Assembly: GCA_964352025.1 (NCBI GenBank)
Contig: CAYGPZ010000006.1
Coordinates: forward strand, 62,001 to 126,000
Reading direction: 5' to 3'
Origin: Hirschia sp964352025
GTDB taxonomy: Bacteria > Pseudomonadota > Alphaproteobacteria > Caulobacterales > Hyphomonadaceae
Length of the DNA: 64,000 nucleotides
Below, one piece after another: positions 1-9,459 of the stretch. Both the position numbers and the translations under genes were made by a program. The stretch's first letter is position 1, and each line of letters begins with the position of its first letter. The notes under the pieces were generated by a model. The model worked only from the letters and a program-made list of their open reading frames with translations, did no database searches and was not told where the DNA came from.

Positions 1-1
1 C

Positions 2-934
2 GCTGGCCCGGAAGCTTTGGTAGAGGCAGCCGCTAGAAAATGTGATGTTCTAGTCTCAGCAATTACCGGTGCTGCGGCTTTGAAACCAACATTGGCTGCG
101 ATTAGACAGGGGACAAAGATTGCCCTCGCTAACAAAGAGAGTGTTGTTTGCGCAGGTCCACTTTTACTAAAAGAAGTCGACAAATTTGGCGCAAAAATTC
201 TGCCAGTTGATTCTGAACACAACGCAATATTTCAAGTTCTAAGCAATGAAAAACGTATTGAAAAACTCGTTCTAACTGCATCAGGCGGCCCTTTTAGAAC
301 AAAAAGCTTAGATGAGATGAGGCGGGCGACTCCTGAACAAGCTATTTGTCACCCCAATTGGACCATGGGACGTAAAATATCAGTCGATAGTGCCACGATG
401 ATGAACAAATCATTGGAACTAATTGAAGCGTCTTATCTATTTGATACACCCGAAGAAAAAATCGATGTTTTAGTTCATCCCCAATCAATTATTCATAGCC
501 TTGTAAGCTATGATGATGGTTCCGTATTAGCACAGTTAGGGATGCCAGATATGCGTACCCCGATTTCGTATGCTTTATCTTGGCCAAATAGAATGCAGAT
601 ACCGGGTTTAGAACGTTTAGACTTGGCCAAAATTGGAACGTTGGACTTTGAAACACCTGATGCTGATAAGTTTCCAGCTATAAATCTTGCTAGAGAAGCC
701 CTTTCCCTTGGAGATTGGGCTCCCAACGTATTCAACGCTATTAATGAAATCGGTGTTGACAGTTTTTTGAACCACAAGATTGGCTTTACCGACATTACTA
801 ATAATACTAATAACTTGTTGAATAGATTTGCGTCGGGTGAATTTGGTGCCATGAAGAATGCTGTTAACTTTGACGACGTTTTCGAGTTAGATTTGTTTGC
901 TAGAAAAATCGCTTTGGAAGCAATTGGGGCATGA
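2..934 (+). CDS. dxr: 1-deoxy-D-xylulose 5-phosphate reductoisomerase, 5'-truncated
   Basis: Converts DXP to MEP with NADPH in the cytoplasmic MEP pathway to isoprenoid precursors. The reading frame is open through base 2, so the N-terminal NADPH-binding part lies outside the window and about 310 residues are visible. Family signatures seen are the substrate/metal segment SEHNAIFQ, TASGGPFR, the NWTMGRKISVDSATMMNKSLE region (positions 358-420) and the VHPQSIIHSLV segment followed by LGMPDMRTPI. The C-terminal helical domain is complete to the stop. It lies 52 bases before rseP in the usual dxr-rseP-bamA order. It is not broken; it is only cut by the window edge. Identification is secure. Confidence 0.97.
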   Translation, partial: AGPEALVEAAARKCDVLVSAITGAAALKPTLAAIRQGTKIALANKESVVCAGPLLLKEVDKFGAKILPVDSEHNAIFQVLSNEKRIEKLVLTASGGPFRTKSLDEMRRATPEQAICHPNWTMGRKISVDSATMMNKSLELIEASYLFDTPEEKIDVLVHPQSIIHSLVSYDDGSVLAQLGMPDMRTPISYALSWPNRMQIPGLERLDLAKIGTLDFETPDADKFPAINLAREALSLGDWAPNVFNAINEIGVDSFLNHKIGFTDITNNTNNLLNRFASGEFGAMKNAVNFDDVFELDLFARKIALEAIGA

Positions 935-986
935 GACCTGCAATGCCTGTTAAATCGGTAGAGTTAAAAGGGACTGATTTTTTTCA

Positions 987-2183
987 ATGGACGCAATAAT
1001 AAGTCAGTTCATGCAATTATTTTCAATTGTATCCTCTGTAGTGCCTTTCTTTATAATGCTTGGTGTTGTCGTAGTTATCCACGAACTCGGGCATTATTTC
1101 GCTGGAAGGACATTTGGAGCCGCGGTCGAGTCTTTCGCTTTTGGTTTCGGAAAATCCATATTTGAAACAACCGATAAGTATGGCACGCGTTGGCGTTTCA
1201 ATTGGTTGCCACTAGGTGGTTTTGTAAAGTTCGTAGGCGAAACAGAAAATACTGCACAGGCTTCTGGGAACACAAATTTACCGAGCGGGAAACCATATAA
1301 AAATCTATCGGCATGGCAACGTGTTATCGTTTCGCTTGCTGGTCCCATTGCCAATTTTATACTTGCGATATTAATTTTTGCGGTAATCTTCGCTCAGGGA
1401 AGGCCTGTTTATGGCGACATCTTCATTCAAGATGTAAGCCCAAATGGTGCTGCTTACCAAGCAGGAATGTTGGCTGGTGATGTCATAAAATCTGTTGAGG
1501 GTAAGACCGTAAAGACTTCATCAGATGTAATTGAAGCAGTGGCGTATAGCGCAGAAGAACCAGTAAATTTTGTACTTCAAAGAGGTGATACAGAATTAGA
1601 CTTGAGTGTAATTCCACAAAGAGAAATCTTTACAAATGAGCGTTTAGGCGTTTCTGAGGAAATCGGTCGCATTGGAATTCAGATGAGCGCGGAATTCATA
1701 GAGATAAGAAAAGTTTCGGCGCTGGAAGCCCTCAGTTTAGGTGCCGAACAAACTGCTGATGTCATAAGAAAAACCATAAAAGTTCTAAAGCGCCTTATTT
1801 TTGGCAAAGATAGCTTCGAGAAAATGAGAGGTCCCTTAGGAATGGGGGATATTGCTGATCGTGTCGTTGACAGCAATATGAAACGTGTGGATGTCAGCTT
1901 AAAGGACAGGTTAACGGGTACTTTTTGGGAAATGTTTGGTCTAATAGCTATGTTTTCCGTAAGTATTGGATTTTTCAACTTACTCCCTATTCCAATGCTT
2001 GATGGATACTCTGCGTTGTTAGGAATGTACGAAACTTTGGTCGGTTCAGAGGTATCACTGCGTTTTCAGGAATATCTTTTACGTGGGGGGCTTGCAGTGG
2101 TAGGGGTTTTCTTTATCGCTGTTACTTGGAATGATTTAAAGCGGCTTGGGCTGCTAGATGTTTTTGGTACCCTGTTGTCTTAA
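987..2183 (+). CDS. rseP: RseP/MmpA-type site-2 zinc metalloprotease
   Basis: Inner-membrane intramembrane protease of the RseP/MmpA family, which cleaves membrane-bound anti-sigma factors or, in Caulobacter, a polarity factor. The product has 398 residues. HELGH at residues 32-36 is the zinc-binding/catalytic motif inside the first membrane helix, a PDZ domain lies at about 125-205, and the third zinc-ligand motif is LDG at 338-340 in the C-terminal membrane part. The family normally continues LDGGH; here it reads LDGYSALL, while the Asp is kept. The ATG start has only a poor, distant Shine-Dalgarno (AAAGGGA, about 14 bases away). It sits between dxr and bamA, as in most alphaproteobacteria. 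The substrate in this organism is unknown. Confidence 0.95.
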   Translation: MDAIISQFMQLFSIVSSVVPFFIMLGVVVVIHELGHYFAGRTFGAAVESFAFGFGKSIFETTDKYGTRWRFNWLPLGGFVKFVGETENTAQASGNTNLPSGKPYKNLSAWQRVIVSLAGPIANFILAILIFAVIFAQGRPVYGDIFIQDVSPNGAAYQAGMLAGDVIKSVEGKTVKTSSDVIEAVAYSAEEPVNFVLQRGDTELDLSVIPQREIFTNERLGVSEEIGRIGIQMSAEFIEIRKVSALEALSLGAEQTADVIRKTIKVLKRLIFGKDSFEKMRGPLGMGDIADRVVDSNMKRVDVSLKDRLTGTFWEMFGLIAMFSVSIGFFNLLPIPMLDGYSALLGMYETLVGSEVSLRFQEYLLRGGLAVVGVFFIAVTWNDLKRLGLLDVFGTLLS

Positions 2184-2235
2184 TGCAAGTAATAGGGCAT
2201 TGCAGGGCGTCTGTAAGCGTGTAGAGGAAACGAAT

Positions 2236-4932
2236 ATGCGGTCTTTGTTTGCAAGTGCATTGGCACTGACAACATCAGTAGGTGTTTATACTACTATCTC
2301 CGCCTTGAATGGTGCGGCTTATGCCCAGACACAAGTTTCTACGCCCGAAGCTATTTCCAGGATCCGGGTTGAAGGCAATCAAAGGATCGAAACACGGACG
2401 GTATTATCTTACCTATTAGTTGAACCAGGAGATGCTTTTGATTCAGAGCGTCTAGATTTATCGCTAAAAACTCTGTTTGCGACCCAGCTTTTTGCTGACG
2501 TGCTGTTTGAAAAAGACGGCAACGAATTAATTGTTCGCGTGAGTGAAAACCCGATTATAAATCAGGTTATCTTTGAAGGTAATTCTTCGATAGGTGACGA
2601 AAAGCTTACCGAAGAAACTGAAGCAGCGCCTAGAGAAGTCTTTACGCAAGCCCGAGTTCAACAAGACGTCCAAAAAATCTTAGAAGCGTACCGACGAGGC
2701 GGGCGCTTTGCAGCATCTGTAAACCCAACTTACAAACCGTTGGCTCAAAATCGTGTCGATCTAATTTTTGAGATAACTGAAGGTCCTAAAACAGGCGTTA
2801 AATCAATTAACTTCATCGGGAATGAAGTATTCAAGGATAGCCAATTAAGGTCAGAAATTGTGACGCGCCAATCACGATGGTGGCGTGTTTTTGAAGCTAA
2901 TGACAATTACGACCCTGACCGTATGGAATATGATCGGGAACTACTTCGACAGTTCTACACTAATGAGGGATATGCTGACTTTAGGGTTGGGTCATCAGTC
3001 GCTGAACTAACACCTGATCAAAAAGATTTTTATGTTACTTTTACTATAGATGAAGGACCAATTTTTAATTTCGGTGAAATCGAAGTAGAAACTACTCTCG
3101 AAAAACTATCTCCTCGATCTCTTAAAGCTATTTTACCTGTTCGTGAAGGCAACCTTTACGAAGCTGACCTAATCGAGAAGGCGGTAGAATCTATAACTTT
3201 TGCAGCAGGTAGTACCGGTTATGCAGCAGTAGATGTTAAGCCTCAAATAGAACGAGATCGCGAAAACAACGTCGTCAACATTAAGTTTGTTATCGATGAG
3301 GGGCCACGTGTATACGTAGAACGTTTGGATATCATCGGAAACACACAGACCCTGGACCATGTTGTGCGTAGGGAATTGTTGCTCGCTGAAGGTGATGCAT
3401 TTAACCGCGTATTGTTGGACCAATCGAGAAATAGAATACGCGGCTTAGGATTCTTTAAAGACGTTGAAATAACAGAAAAACCTGGTTCTGCTCCAGATAA
3501 AACTGTCGTGGAAGTCGCTGTTCAAGAACAGCCGACAGGAGAACTCGCATTTTCCGTTGGTTATTCATCTGCAGATGCATTCCTAGTTTCTGTCTCAGCC
3601 ACTCAGCGAAACTTTAGAGGGCGTGGACAATCTGTAACAGCAGCAATTCAATCTTCTCGTTTTCAGGACAATTACGAATTTAGATTCACTGAGCCAAAAT
3701 TTCAGGGGCGAAATTTAGCGGCCGGATTTGACCTATTTGCGACCAATACTAATTATTTGAATATTGCAGGATATTCTAACTCGGTAATAGGCACAGGAGT
3801 GCGCTTAGGCTTCCCTCTAGGTAATAGAACTCAGTTAGGTTTGCGTTATAATTTGAGAAGTGACGATTTAACACTGTTGAACCAAACTTCAACATGTCCA
3901 TTAGATTTCACCAACGCAGAATTAGGATTGGCACCAGATGCTGATCGAACAGGATTCTTTAACTCAAGTATATGTGATCAAATAGGTGGTTTTATAACTT
4001 CTGCAGTTGGTTACTCATTAGTCCGCGATCATAGAAATGACCCAGTTCAGCCAACTGGTGGTTATAGAATTAATTGGCAACAAGATTTTGCTGGTTTGGG
4101 TGGAGATGTAAATTACTATAAGCAAGAACTAGTTGCTTCTACTTATAAAGGGTTCTTCCCCGGTGTTACCCTAACCAGTTCCCTGAACCTTGGGTATATC
4201 GAAGGTTGGAATGATGACGACATTCGCGTTAATAACCGCTTCTATAAAGGTGGTAACTCATTTCGCGGATTTGACACTGCAGGTGTAGGACCAAGAGAAG
4301 TTCAATATGCAACAACAAACACCATTCAAAATTTGGATCAGGCACCTGACTTAGCTCAAGAAAATTTCAACTACGGATATTTTGAAGAGGCTATCTTCAA
4401 TGATGATGGTGTTGAAATAGCACCTAGTGGAGTTGATTTCAGAAACTTTCTTGATGAGTCCTTGACAGCTGCGGTATTAGACGAAAACAACCAAATTGTA
4501 CCTGTTGATCCTGCTGTTCATGGTACAACTCGCTTGTACCAGGTTGAAGATACTGATGAAAATGGCGACCCAATTTTAGGACAAATACTTGCCAGAGGAA
4601 ATTCTCTTGGAGGTAAGGCGTATGCTATTGGAACATTTGAATTGTCTTTCCCTATTCCTTATGCACCAGAAGAATTAGGTATAGGAGCCGCGCTTTTTAC
4701 TGAATTTGGTACAGTTGGACTTTTAGACGATAACGACTTGGAGGTCCGTGGATCTTCAGTGACTAGCGAACGAATTATCGAAGACGACCTCAGCTTACGT
4801 GCGAGTGCTGGTCTGAGTGTCTTTTGGGACTCACCATTTGGTCCTATAAGATTTGACTTTTCGCAAATACTTGCACGTGAAGATTATGACCGGACTGAGA
4901 CCTTCCGGTTTAGTACTCGGACCCAATTCTAG
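2236..4932 (+). CDS. bamA: Outer membrane protein assembly factor BamA
   Basis: Central pore protein of the BAM complex, which folds beta-barrel proteins into the outer membrane. I choose the ATG at 2236 because AGAGGA lies 7 bases upstream and a clean signal peptide follows (predicted cleavage after AYA, residue 30); an upstream in-frame start at 2158 would overlap rseP. The mature protein has a chain of POTRA domains to about residue 430, then the 16-strand barrel ending in an aromatic residue (Phe), the usual barrel C-terminus. The lid-loop motif appears as SFRGF (about residues 676-680). It is followed by an acidic loop of about 100 residues before strand GKAYAIG, longer than in E. coli. 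Total 898 residues. The skp-like gene follows 12 bases later. Confidence 0.96.
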   Translation: MRSLFASALALTTSVGVYTTISALNGAAYAQTQVSTPEAISRIRVEGNQRIETRTVLSYLLVEPGDAFDSERLDLSLKTLFATQLFADVLFEKDGNELIVRVSENPIINQVIFEGNSSIGDEKLTEETEAAPREVFTQARVQQDVQKILEAYRRGGRFAASVNPTYKPLAQNRVDLIFEITEGPKTGVKSINFIGNEVFKDSQLRSEIVTRQSRWWRVFEANDNYDPDRMEYDRELLRQFYTNEGYADFRVGSSVAELTPDQKDFYVTFTIDEGPIFNFGEIEVETTLEKLSPRSLKAILPVREGNLYEADLIEKAVESITFAAGSTGYAAVDVKPQIERDRENNVVNIKFVIDEGPRVYVERLDIIGNTQTLDHVVRRELLLAEGDAFNRVLLDQSRNRIRGLGFFKDVEITEKPGSAPDKTVVEVAVQEQPTGELAFSVGYSSADAFLVSVSATQRNFRGRGQSVTAAIQSSRFQDNYEFRFTEPKFQGRNLAAGFDLFATNTNYLNIAGYSNSVIGTGVRLGFPLGNRTQLGLRYNLRSDDLTLLNQTSTCPLDFTNAELGLAPDADRTGFFNSSICDQIGGFITSAVGYSLVRDHRNDPVQPTGGYRINWQQDFAGLGGDVNYYKQELVASTYKGFFPGVTLTSSLNLGYIEGWNDDDIRVNNRFYKGGNSFRGFDTAGVGPREVQYATTNTIQNLDQAPDLAQENFNYGYFEEAIFNDDGVEIAPSGVDFRNFLDESLTAAVLDENNQIVPVDPAVHGTTRLYQVEDTDENGDPILGQILARGNSLGGKAYAIGTFELSFPIPYAPEELGIGAALFTEFGTVGLLDDNDLEVRGSSVTSERIIEDDLSLRASAGLSVFWDSPFGPIRFDFSQILAREDYDRTETFRFSTRTQF

Positions 4933-4944
4933 GAAACAAAGAAC

Positions 4945-5523
4945 ATGTCCTTTAAGAAATCATTTTTTGCTTTTGTAGCTTTTCTTCTAATGTCTCCTGT
5001 GGCTTTACAGGCGGCTGCTCAGACAAATGTTATCGTGATAGACCAAGCGAAAATCATGACTCAGTCCAAGGCTGGGAAAGACATTGCTAAAAAGCTTCAA
5101 AACATTGCTGAGCAAATCAATAAAGAACTAAAACCGTCAGCAGATTCACTCGCGGCTGAACAAAAGTCTCTTCAAGAGAAACTTAAACCACTTAATCAGG
5201 CTGCAATTGCACAAGATAAAGCTCTGGTTACTCGGATTCAAAACTTCGAAAAACGTACAGTTGAACTTCAAAGAAAATCTCAGACGAGATCAGCAGAATT
5301 AGAGCTAACTCGTCGCGATGCATGGAATAAATTCTTTGTCGCGCTAGAGCCTGCCTTGCAAGGTGCTATTGATGAAACAAAGGCCGATATTGTTATCGAT
5401 AGATCATCAACAATTCACACTGGCACAGGTGTAGATCGTACTGATTTGATAATTTCGAAATTGAACGCAAGTACACCTACAATTGCTGTAACAAAGCAAT
5501 CGCTTCCTGCACCAAAGAAGTAA
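4945..5523 (+). CDS. skp: OmpH/Skp-family periplasmic chaperone
   Basis: Periplasmic chaperone of the Skp/OmpH family that holds unfolded outer-membrane proteins before BamA. The product has 192 residues with a signal peptide of about 25 residues (KK, then a hydrophobic run, cleavage near AAA|Q). A helical, Lys/Gln-rich coiled-coil arm runs through about residues 40-130 and returns to a small beta part near the C-terminus, the typical Skp layout, though slightly longer than E. coli Skp. It follows bamA by 12 bases and precedes lpxD by 19, so it belongs to the bamA-skp-lpx envelope operon. Sequence similarity in this family is low, so the call rests on layout and position as much as on motifs. 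Confidence 0.88.
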   Translation: MSFKKSFFAFVAFLLMSPVALQAAAQTNVIVIDQAKIMTQSKAGKDIAKKLQNIAEQINKELKPSADSLAAEQKSLQEKLKPLNQAAIAQDKALVTRIQNFEKRTVELQRKSQTRSAELELTRRDAWNKFFVALEPALQGAIDETKADIVIDRSSTIHTGTGVDRTDLIISKLNASTPTIAVTKQSLPAPKK

Positions 5524-5542
5524 GTCTCTAAGGACATCTAAA

Positions 5543-6547
5543 GTGATAGATGAACGTTTTTATCTTCTGCAGTCTTCTTTTCCATCCTTGAAAGAGCTGG
5601 CGACTGCAGGAGAGGCTGATATATATCGAGAATGTAATTCAGCAAGCTCCGTCAATATCGCCGATGAATCTCACGATGGTGATTTGGTTTTTATTGAGAC
5701 CGACAAAGGAATAAATTGGAGCAACGTCAAAGCTTCCGTATGCATTGTTCCTGAAGATTTAGCCGATAAAGCCCCTAAAGAAGCTTCCGTTCTGACTAGC
5801 GCTCACCCTCGGTGGTCATTTGCGAAAGCCGCTGAACTTATAGCAGTTGTGAGAGGAAACTTTTCTAGTGACGAGATAAGTGAATCAGCGCTTTTAGAAC
5901 AAGACATGAAAATTGGCCATCATGTCGTTATAGGCGAAAACGCCTATATTGGATCTGGTACAATAATTGGCCATGGAACTATAATTGGACCAGGTGTCAC
6001 AATAGGGCGTGATTGTGTAATAGGTTCTAACGTCAATATACAATGCTCACTTATTGGCAATAACGTAAAAATCCAATCTTCAGCAGTATTGGGAGAAAGT
6101 GGCTTTGGATTATCTATAGGCCCACAGGGGGCAATAGATACACCCCACTTTGGAAGAGTAATAATTCAGGACAATGTAAGTATAGGTGCAAATTCTTGTA
6201 TTGATCGTGGCTTATTCAAAGACACAATTATTGGTGATAATGCTAAAATAGATAATATGTGTCATATCGCTCATAATGTTGAAATTGGTGCTCATGCTGT
6301 ATTAGCGGCATTTGTCGGAATAGCTGGGTCATCGATTATCGGAAAAGGCGTTCAGATTGGTGGCGCTGCGGTCATGGCAGATCATATTAAAATAGGTGAC
6401 TTCGCTAAAGTTAGTGGCGGTGCAGCAGTTATGTCTGATATCCCACCTAACGTAACTTGGGCCGGGTATCCCGCAAAACCTATCAAAACCTTTTTTCGGG
6501 AAAATGTTTGGGTGTCTAAACAGGCTCAAAACCGCACGAAAAAATAG
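5543..6547 (+). CDS. lpxD: UDP-3-O-(3-hydroxyacyl)glucosamine N-acyltransferase
   Basis: Adds the N-linked 3-hydroxyacyl chain from acyl-ACP in the third step of lipid A synthesis. The product has 334 residues from a GTG start preceded by AAGGA at 8 bases. Residues 1-110 form the uridine-binding N-terminal domain. From 115 on come repeated hexapeptides (left-handed beta helix), including the IAHN segment whose His244 is the likely catalytic base. A short helical tail ends in a basic stretch. It is followed directly by lpxA; the fabZ gene that usually lies between lpxD and lpxA is absent (only 56 bases separate them). Confidence 0.96.
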   Translation: MIDERFYLLQSSFPSLKELATAGEADIYRECNSASSVNIADESHDGDLVFIETDKGINWSNVKASVCIVPEDLADKAPKEASVLTSAHPRWSFAKAAELIAVVRGNFSSDEISESALLEQDMKIGHHVVIGENAYIGSGTIIGHGTIIGPGVTIGRDCVIGSNVNIQCSLIGNNVKIQSSAVLGESGFGLSIGPQGAIDTPHFGRVIIQDNVSIGANSCIDRGLFKDTIIGDNAKIDNMCHIAHNVEIGAHAVLAAFVGIAGSSIIGKGVQIGGAAVMADHIKIGDFAKVSGGAAVMSDIPPNVTWAGYPAKPIKTFFRENVWVSKQAQNRTKK

Positions 6548-6603
6548 TATAAACAATGAAGCGCGGTCTATAGACCCAATCTATTGATTTAAAGGACACG
6601 AAT

Positions 6604-7389
6604 ATGGCTGTTTCTATACATCCACAAGCATTTGTTGAAGATGGCGCTCAGCTAGGTGAGAATGTATCTATTGGCCCTGGGTGCGTAATTGGTCCCAATG
6701 TTTCTATTGGCGACAATAGTGTTCTAAATAGTCACGTTGTAATCGCGGGAACGACTTCCTTAGGGGCAAATGCCAAAGTCTACCCCTTCGCAGCTCTAGG
6801 ACACCCTCCGCAAGATTTTAAATATAACGGTGAAGACACCCAACTAATAATTGGTGAGAACGTGACCATTCGTGAACATGTCACGATGCATTTAGGAACT
6901 GTCGTAGGAAATGGCGAGACTAAGGTTGGTAAAAACGGTTATTTTATGGTCGGTTCCCACATAGGGCACGACTGTATCGTTGGAGATAATGTAACGTTTG
7001 CGAACAATGCTACTATAGGGGGAAGTGTAACCTTGGGCGATCACGTAATAATGGGTGGGCTCTCCGCTGTTCACCAATTGTGTCGAATAGGGAAACACGC
7101 ATTCATTGGTGGTGGAGCTCCAGTTACGGGTGATGTGATACCATATGGTATGGTTGATAATCATGGACGCCTAGCAGGGCTGAACTTAGTCGGTCTTAAA
7201 CGACGTGGTTTCAAGCGTGACGAAATAAATGATTTGAGAACCGCCTATAGACTATTCTTTGCATCAGAAGGCACTTTCCAAGAACGTATAGATGACGCTG
7301 CACGCCTGTACCAAGATCAAGAGCTAGTTTCCGAAATGGTAAGCTTCATAAGAAGTGGTAACAACCGCCACCTTTGTTTGCCGAAATAA
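6604..7389 (+). CDS. lpxA: Acyl-ACP--UDP-N-acetylglucosamine O-acyltransferase
   Basis: Catalyses the first step of lipid A synthesis, 3-O-acylation of UDP-GlcNAc, as a cytoplasmic trimer. The product has 261 residues, the usual length. Hexapeptide repeats begin at residue 5, and His122 in SHIGHDC matches the catalytic His125 of the E. coli enzyme. The C-terminal helical part (GLNLVGLKRRGF, then basic helices) is typical. AAAGGA lies 6-7 bases before the ATG. The stop TAA shares one base with the lpxI start (TAATG at 7387-7391), so translation of the two is probably coupled. Confidence 0.97.
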   Translation: MAVSIHPQAFVEDGAQLGENVSIGPGCVIGPNVSIGDNSVLNSHVVIAGTTSLGANAKVYPFAALGHPPQDFKYNGEDTQLIIGENVTIREHVTMHLGTVVGNGETKVGKNGYFMVGSHIGHDCIVGDNVTFANNATIGGSVTLGDHVIMGGLSAVHQLCRIGKHAFIGGGAPVTGDVIPYGMVDNHGRLAGLNLVGLKRRGFKRDEINDLRTAYRLFFASEGTFQERIDDAARLYQDQELVSEMVSFIRSGNNRHLCLPK

Positions 7390-8246
7390 TGAAACCTGAG
7401 AATAAATTAAAACTTGGAATAATTGCTGGTTCAGGAAATTTACCAACTGAAATAGCAAATCATGCAACTGCACAGGGGCGTGATGTATTTATTGTCGGTA
7501 TAAATGGCTTCGTAGAACAGTCTCTTCTAGATAATTTTGATCACACAGTTATTTCTGTTGGAGAAGTTGGAAAGCAGCTATCCGCACTTAAAAAGGCTAG
7601 GGTTTCCGAAGTTTGTTTTGCTGGCATAGTTAAGCGTCCCGACTTCAAACAACTTAAACTAGATGCCAAAGGCGTTATGTTGCTGCCCAAAGTCATTAAC
7701 GCTGCGTCCAAGGGTGATGACGCACTATTGCGGGTACTCGTTGGCGTTATTGAAAGCGATGGATTCAAGGTTGTTGGCGCTGATGAGGTTCTCAAAAATC
7801 TAGTCGCACAATCTGGTCCGCTAGGGCGAGTAAAACCATCTGAAACAGACCTCCAAGATATCACAAAAGCTGCTCATGTTGCAGCTGAGATAGGGAACCT
7901 AGATATAGGGCAAGGCGCAGTAGTTTGTGACGGATTAGTCCTAGCTGTTGAAGCTCAAGAAGGCACGGACCTTATGCTGAAGCGATGTGCCGAGCTCCCA
8001 GAAAACCTAAGAGGAACGCTAGCAGCTCCAAGGGGTGTTTTAGTAAAACGACCTAAGCCGGCACAAGAACGACGCGTTGATCTCCCAACGATAGGTTTGC
8101 AAACTTTAGAAGGACTTGTTAGCGCGCACTTAAATGGTGTCGCGTTTGAAGAAAATTCTGCACTCCTACTTGATCGAGAAAAGTTGATCGAATTTGCTGA
8201 CGCTAACAATCTATGGATATACGGATTCAAATCAGACGACCTATAG
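7389..8246 (+). CDS. lpxI: UDP-2,3-diacylglucosamine pyrophosphatase LpxI
   Basis: LpxI hydrolyses UDP-2,3-diacylglucosamine to lipid X in alphaproteobacteria, replacing LpxH. I start it at the ATG overlapping the lpxA stop (TAATG) rather than an upstream TTG at 7374, giving 285 residues. The N-terminal domain begins with LGIIAGSGNLP, typical of the family. The C-terminal DUF1009 catalytic domain contains GRVKPSETDLQDI and the VVCDGLVLAVEAQEGTD segment (about residues 176-195). It lies between lpxA and lpxB as in Caulobacter and rhizobia, which supports the assignment. Confidence 0.95.
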   Translation: MKPENKLKLGIIAGSGNLPTEIANHATAQGRDVFIVGINGFVEQSLLDNFDHTVISVGEVGKQLSALKKARVSEVCFAGIVKRPDFKQLKLDAKGVMLLPKVINAASKGDDALLRVLVGVIESDGFKVVGADEVLKNLVAQSGPLGRVKPSETDLQDITKAAHVAAEIGNLDIGQGAVVCDGLVLAVEAQEGTDLMLKRCAELPENLRGTLAAPRGVLVKRPKPAQERRVDLPTIGLQTLEGLVSAHLNGVAFEENSALLLDREKLIEFADANNLWIYGFKSDDL

Positions 8247-8266
8247 CTTGCAAGGGATTGTAGCGA

Positions 8267-9421
8267 ATGAATTTTTATTTTGTAGCTGCGGAACCTTCAG
8301 GCGACGTCCTCGCTGCTGAAGTCATCTCTAAAATAAGAGAAGTGCAACCTTCATCAAAGTTCTGTGGTGTTGGTGGTCAGCAAATGCACGCGCTAGGAGT
8401 TGACAGTTTATTCGACACCTCAGAACTCGCTGTCTTCGGGCTGGTAGAAGGAATTCGAGCCTTCAAGGCCGTTAAGAAAAGGGTCGAGCAAACAGCAATA
8501 GACATTGTAGAAAAAAAACCTGACGCAATAGTGTTAGTGGACTCTTGGGGATTCATGTGGCGCGTTGCACAACGTGCAAAAGAATTAGGATACAATGGCC
8601 CACGAATAAAATTGATTGGGCCGCAAGTGTGGGCAACGAGACCCGGCCGAGCGAAGACACTCGCTCAACACGTTGATCACTTGTTATGCATCCACGATTT
8701 TGAAGTCCCTTTCTATGAGCCATTCGGTTTATCAACGACAGTCATAGGAAACCCTGCGCTTGAAAGAGATGTCATTGGAGACGGTGAAGCATTCAGATCA
8801 AAATATAACTTTGATGCTGAAGAACGCATTCTGTTATTGTTATTGGGAAGCCGCAAATCCGAGCTTAAAATTGTAGCTCCCGTATTGGAAAAAGCAGCTA
8901 CTCAAATTTGTATAAACCATTCTAACATCAGGGTGGTCTGCGTCGCGGCGGGTTCCATGAAAGACGAAATATTAGCGAAAAGTAAGTCGTGGGCATTTCC
9001 GCATCACGTAGTTACAGATGATAAGGAAAAAACCGATGCGTTTTCGTCTGCAGATCTAGGACTTGCATGCTCCGGAACTGTCACAACCGAAGCAGCGCTG
9101 CAAGGTGTCCCTTTGGTAATAGGGTACAAAGTAGGGTGGATTACTTGGGCTATTGCGCGTCTGTTTTTAATGAAGTCAAAATTCATTACTTTATTTAACG
9201 TCGCTGCAAATAAAGAGGTCGCTAAAGAATTCGTTCAAACGCGTTTTACGTCAAAGAGATTGGTTCAGGCACTAGAAAAACTATATAACGATGAAAATGT
9301 ACGAACGAGCCAAATTTCTGAACAAAACAAAGCCTTAGAATTAATGGGTAGAGGAGGAGAAGGTGCTTCTTCTATATCAGCTCAGACAATTTTAAATATC
9401 GCATCTAAAAAGCCCAACTAA
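8267..9421 (+). CDS. lpxB: Lipid-A-disaccharide synthase
   Basis: Condenses lipid X with UDP-2,3-diacylglucosamine to the disaccharide on the inner face of the inner membrane (a GT-B fold glycosyltransferase). The product has 384 residues. It starts with a phosphate-loop-like AAEPSGDVLAAEV segment at residues 7-19. Further family motifs are FCGVGGQQM, GPQVWATRPGR, LLLLGSRKSE and the nucleotide-sugar-binding region CSGTVTTEAALQGVPLVIGYKV. AAGGGA precedes the ATG by about 9 bases. The stop codon lies within the left arm and loop of the terminator hairpin at 9407-9437, ending the envelope operon. Confidence 0.97.
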   Translation: MNFYFVAAEPSGDVLAAEVISKIREVQPSSKFCGVGGQQMHALGVDSLFDTSELAVFGLVEGIRAFKAVKKRVEQTAIDIVEKKPDAIVLVDSWGFMWRVAQRAKELGYNGPRIKLIGPQVWATRPGRAKTLAQHVDHLLCIHDFEVPFYEPFGLSTTVIGNPALERDVIGDGEAFRSKYNFDAEERILLLLLGSRKSELKIVAPVLEKAATQICINHSNIRVVCVAAGSMKDEILAKSKSWAFPHHVVTDDKEKTDAFSSADLGLACSGTVTTEAALQGVPLVIGYKVGWITWAIARLFLMKSKFITLFNVAANKEVAKEFVQTRFTSKRLVQALEKLYNDENVRTSQISEQNKALELMGRGGEGASSISAQTILNIASKKPN

Positions 9422-9437
9422 AACTAGCTGGGCTTTT
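9407..9437. terminator. Bidirectional intrinsic terminator lpxB / gltA
   Basis: A 10-bp stem AAAAAGCCCA / TGGGCTTTTT, extended by CTA/TAG after one mismatch, closes a four-base loop. A-tracts and T-tracts flank both sides, so it can work for lpxB (+) and for gltA (-). The lpxB stop codon TAA (9419-9421) is inside it. Confidence 0.85.
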
Positions 9438-9459
9438 TCATTCTAAATTCGATTTGAAC

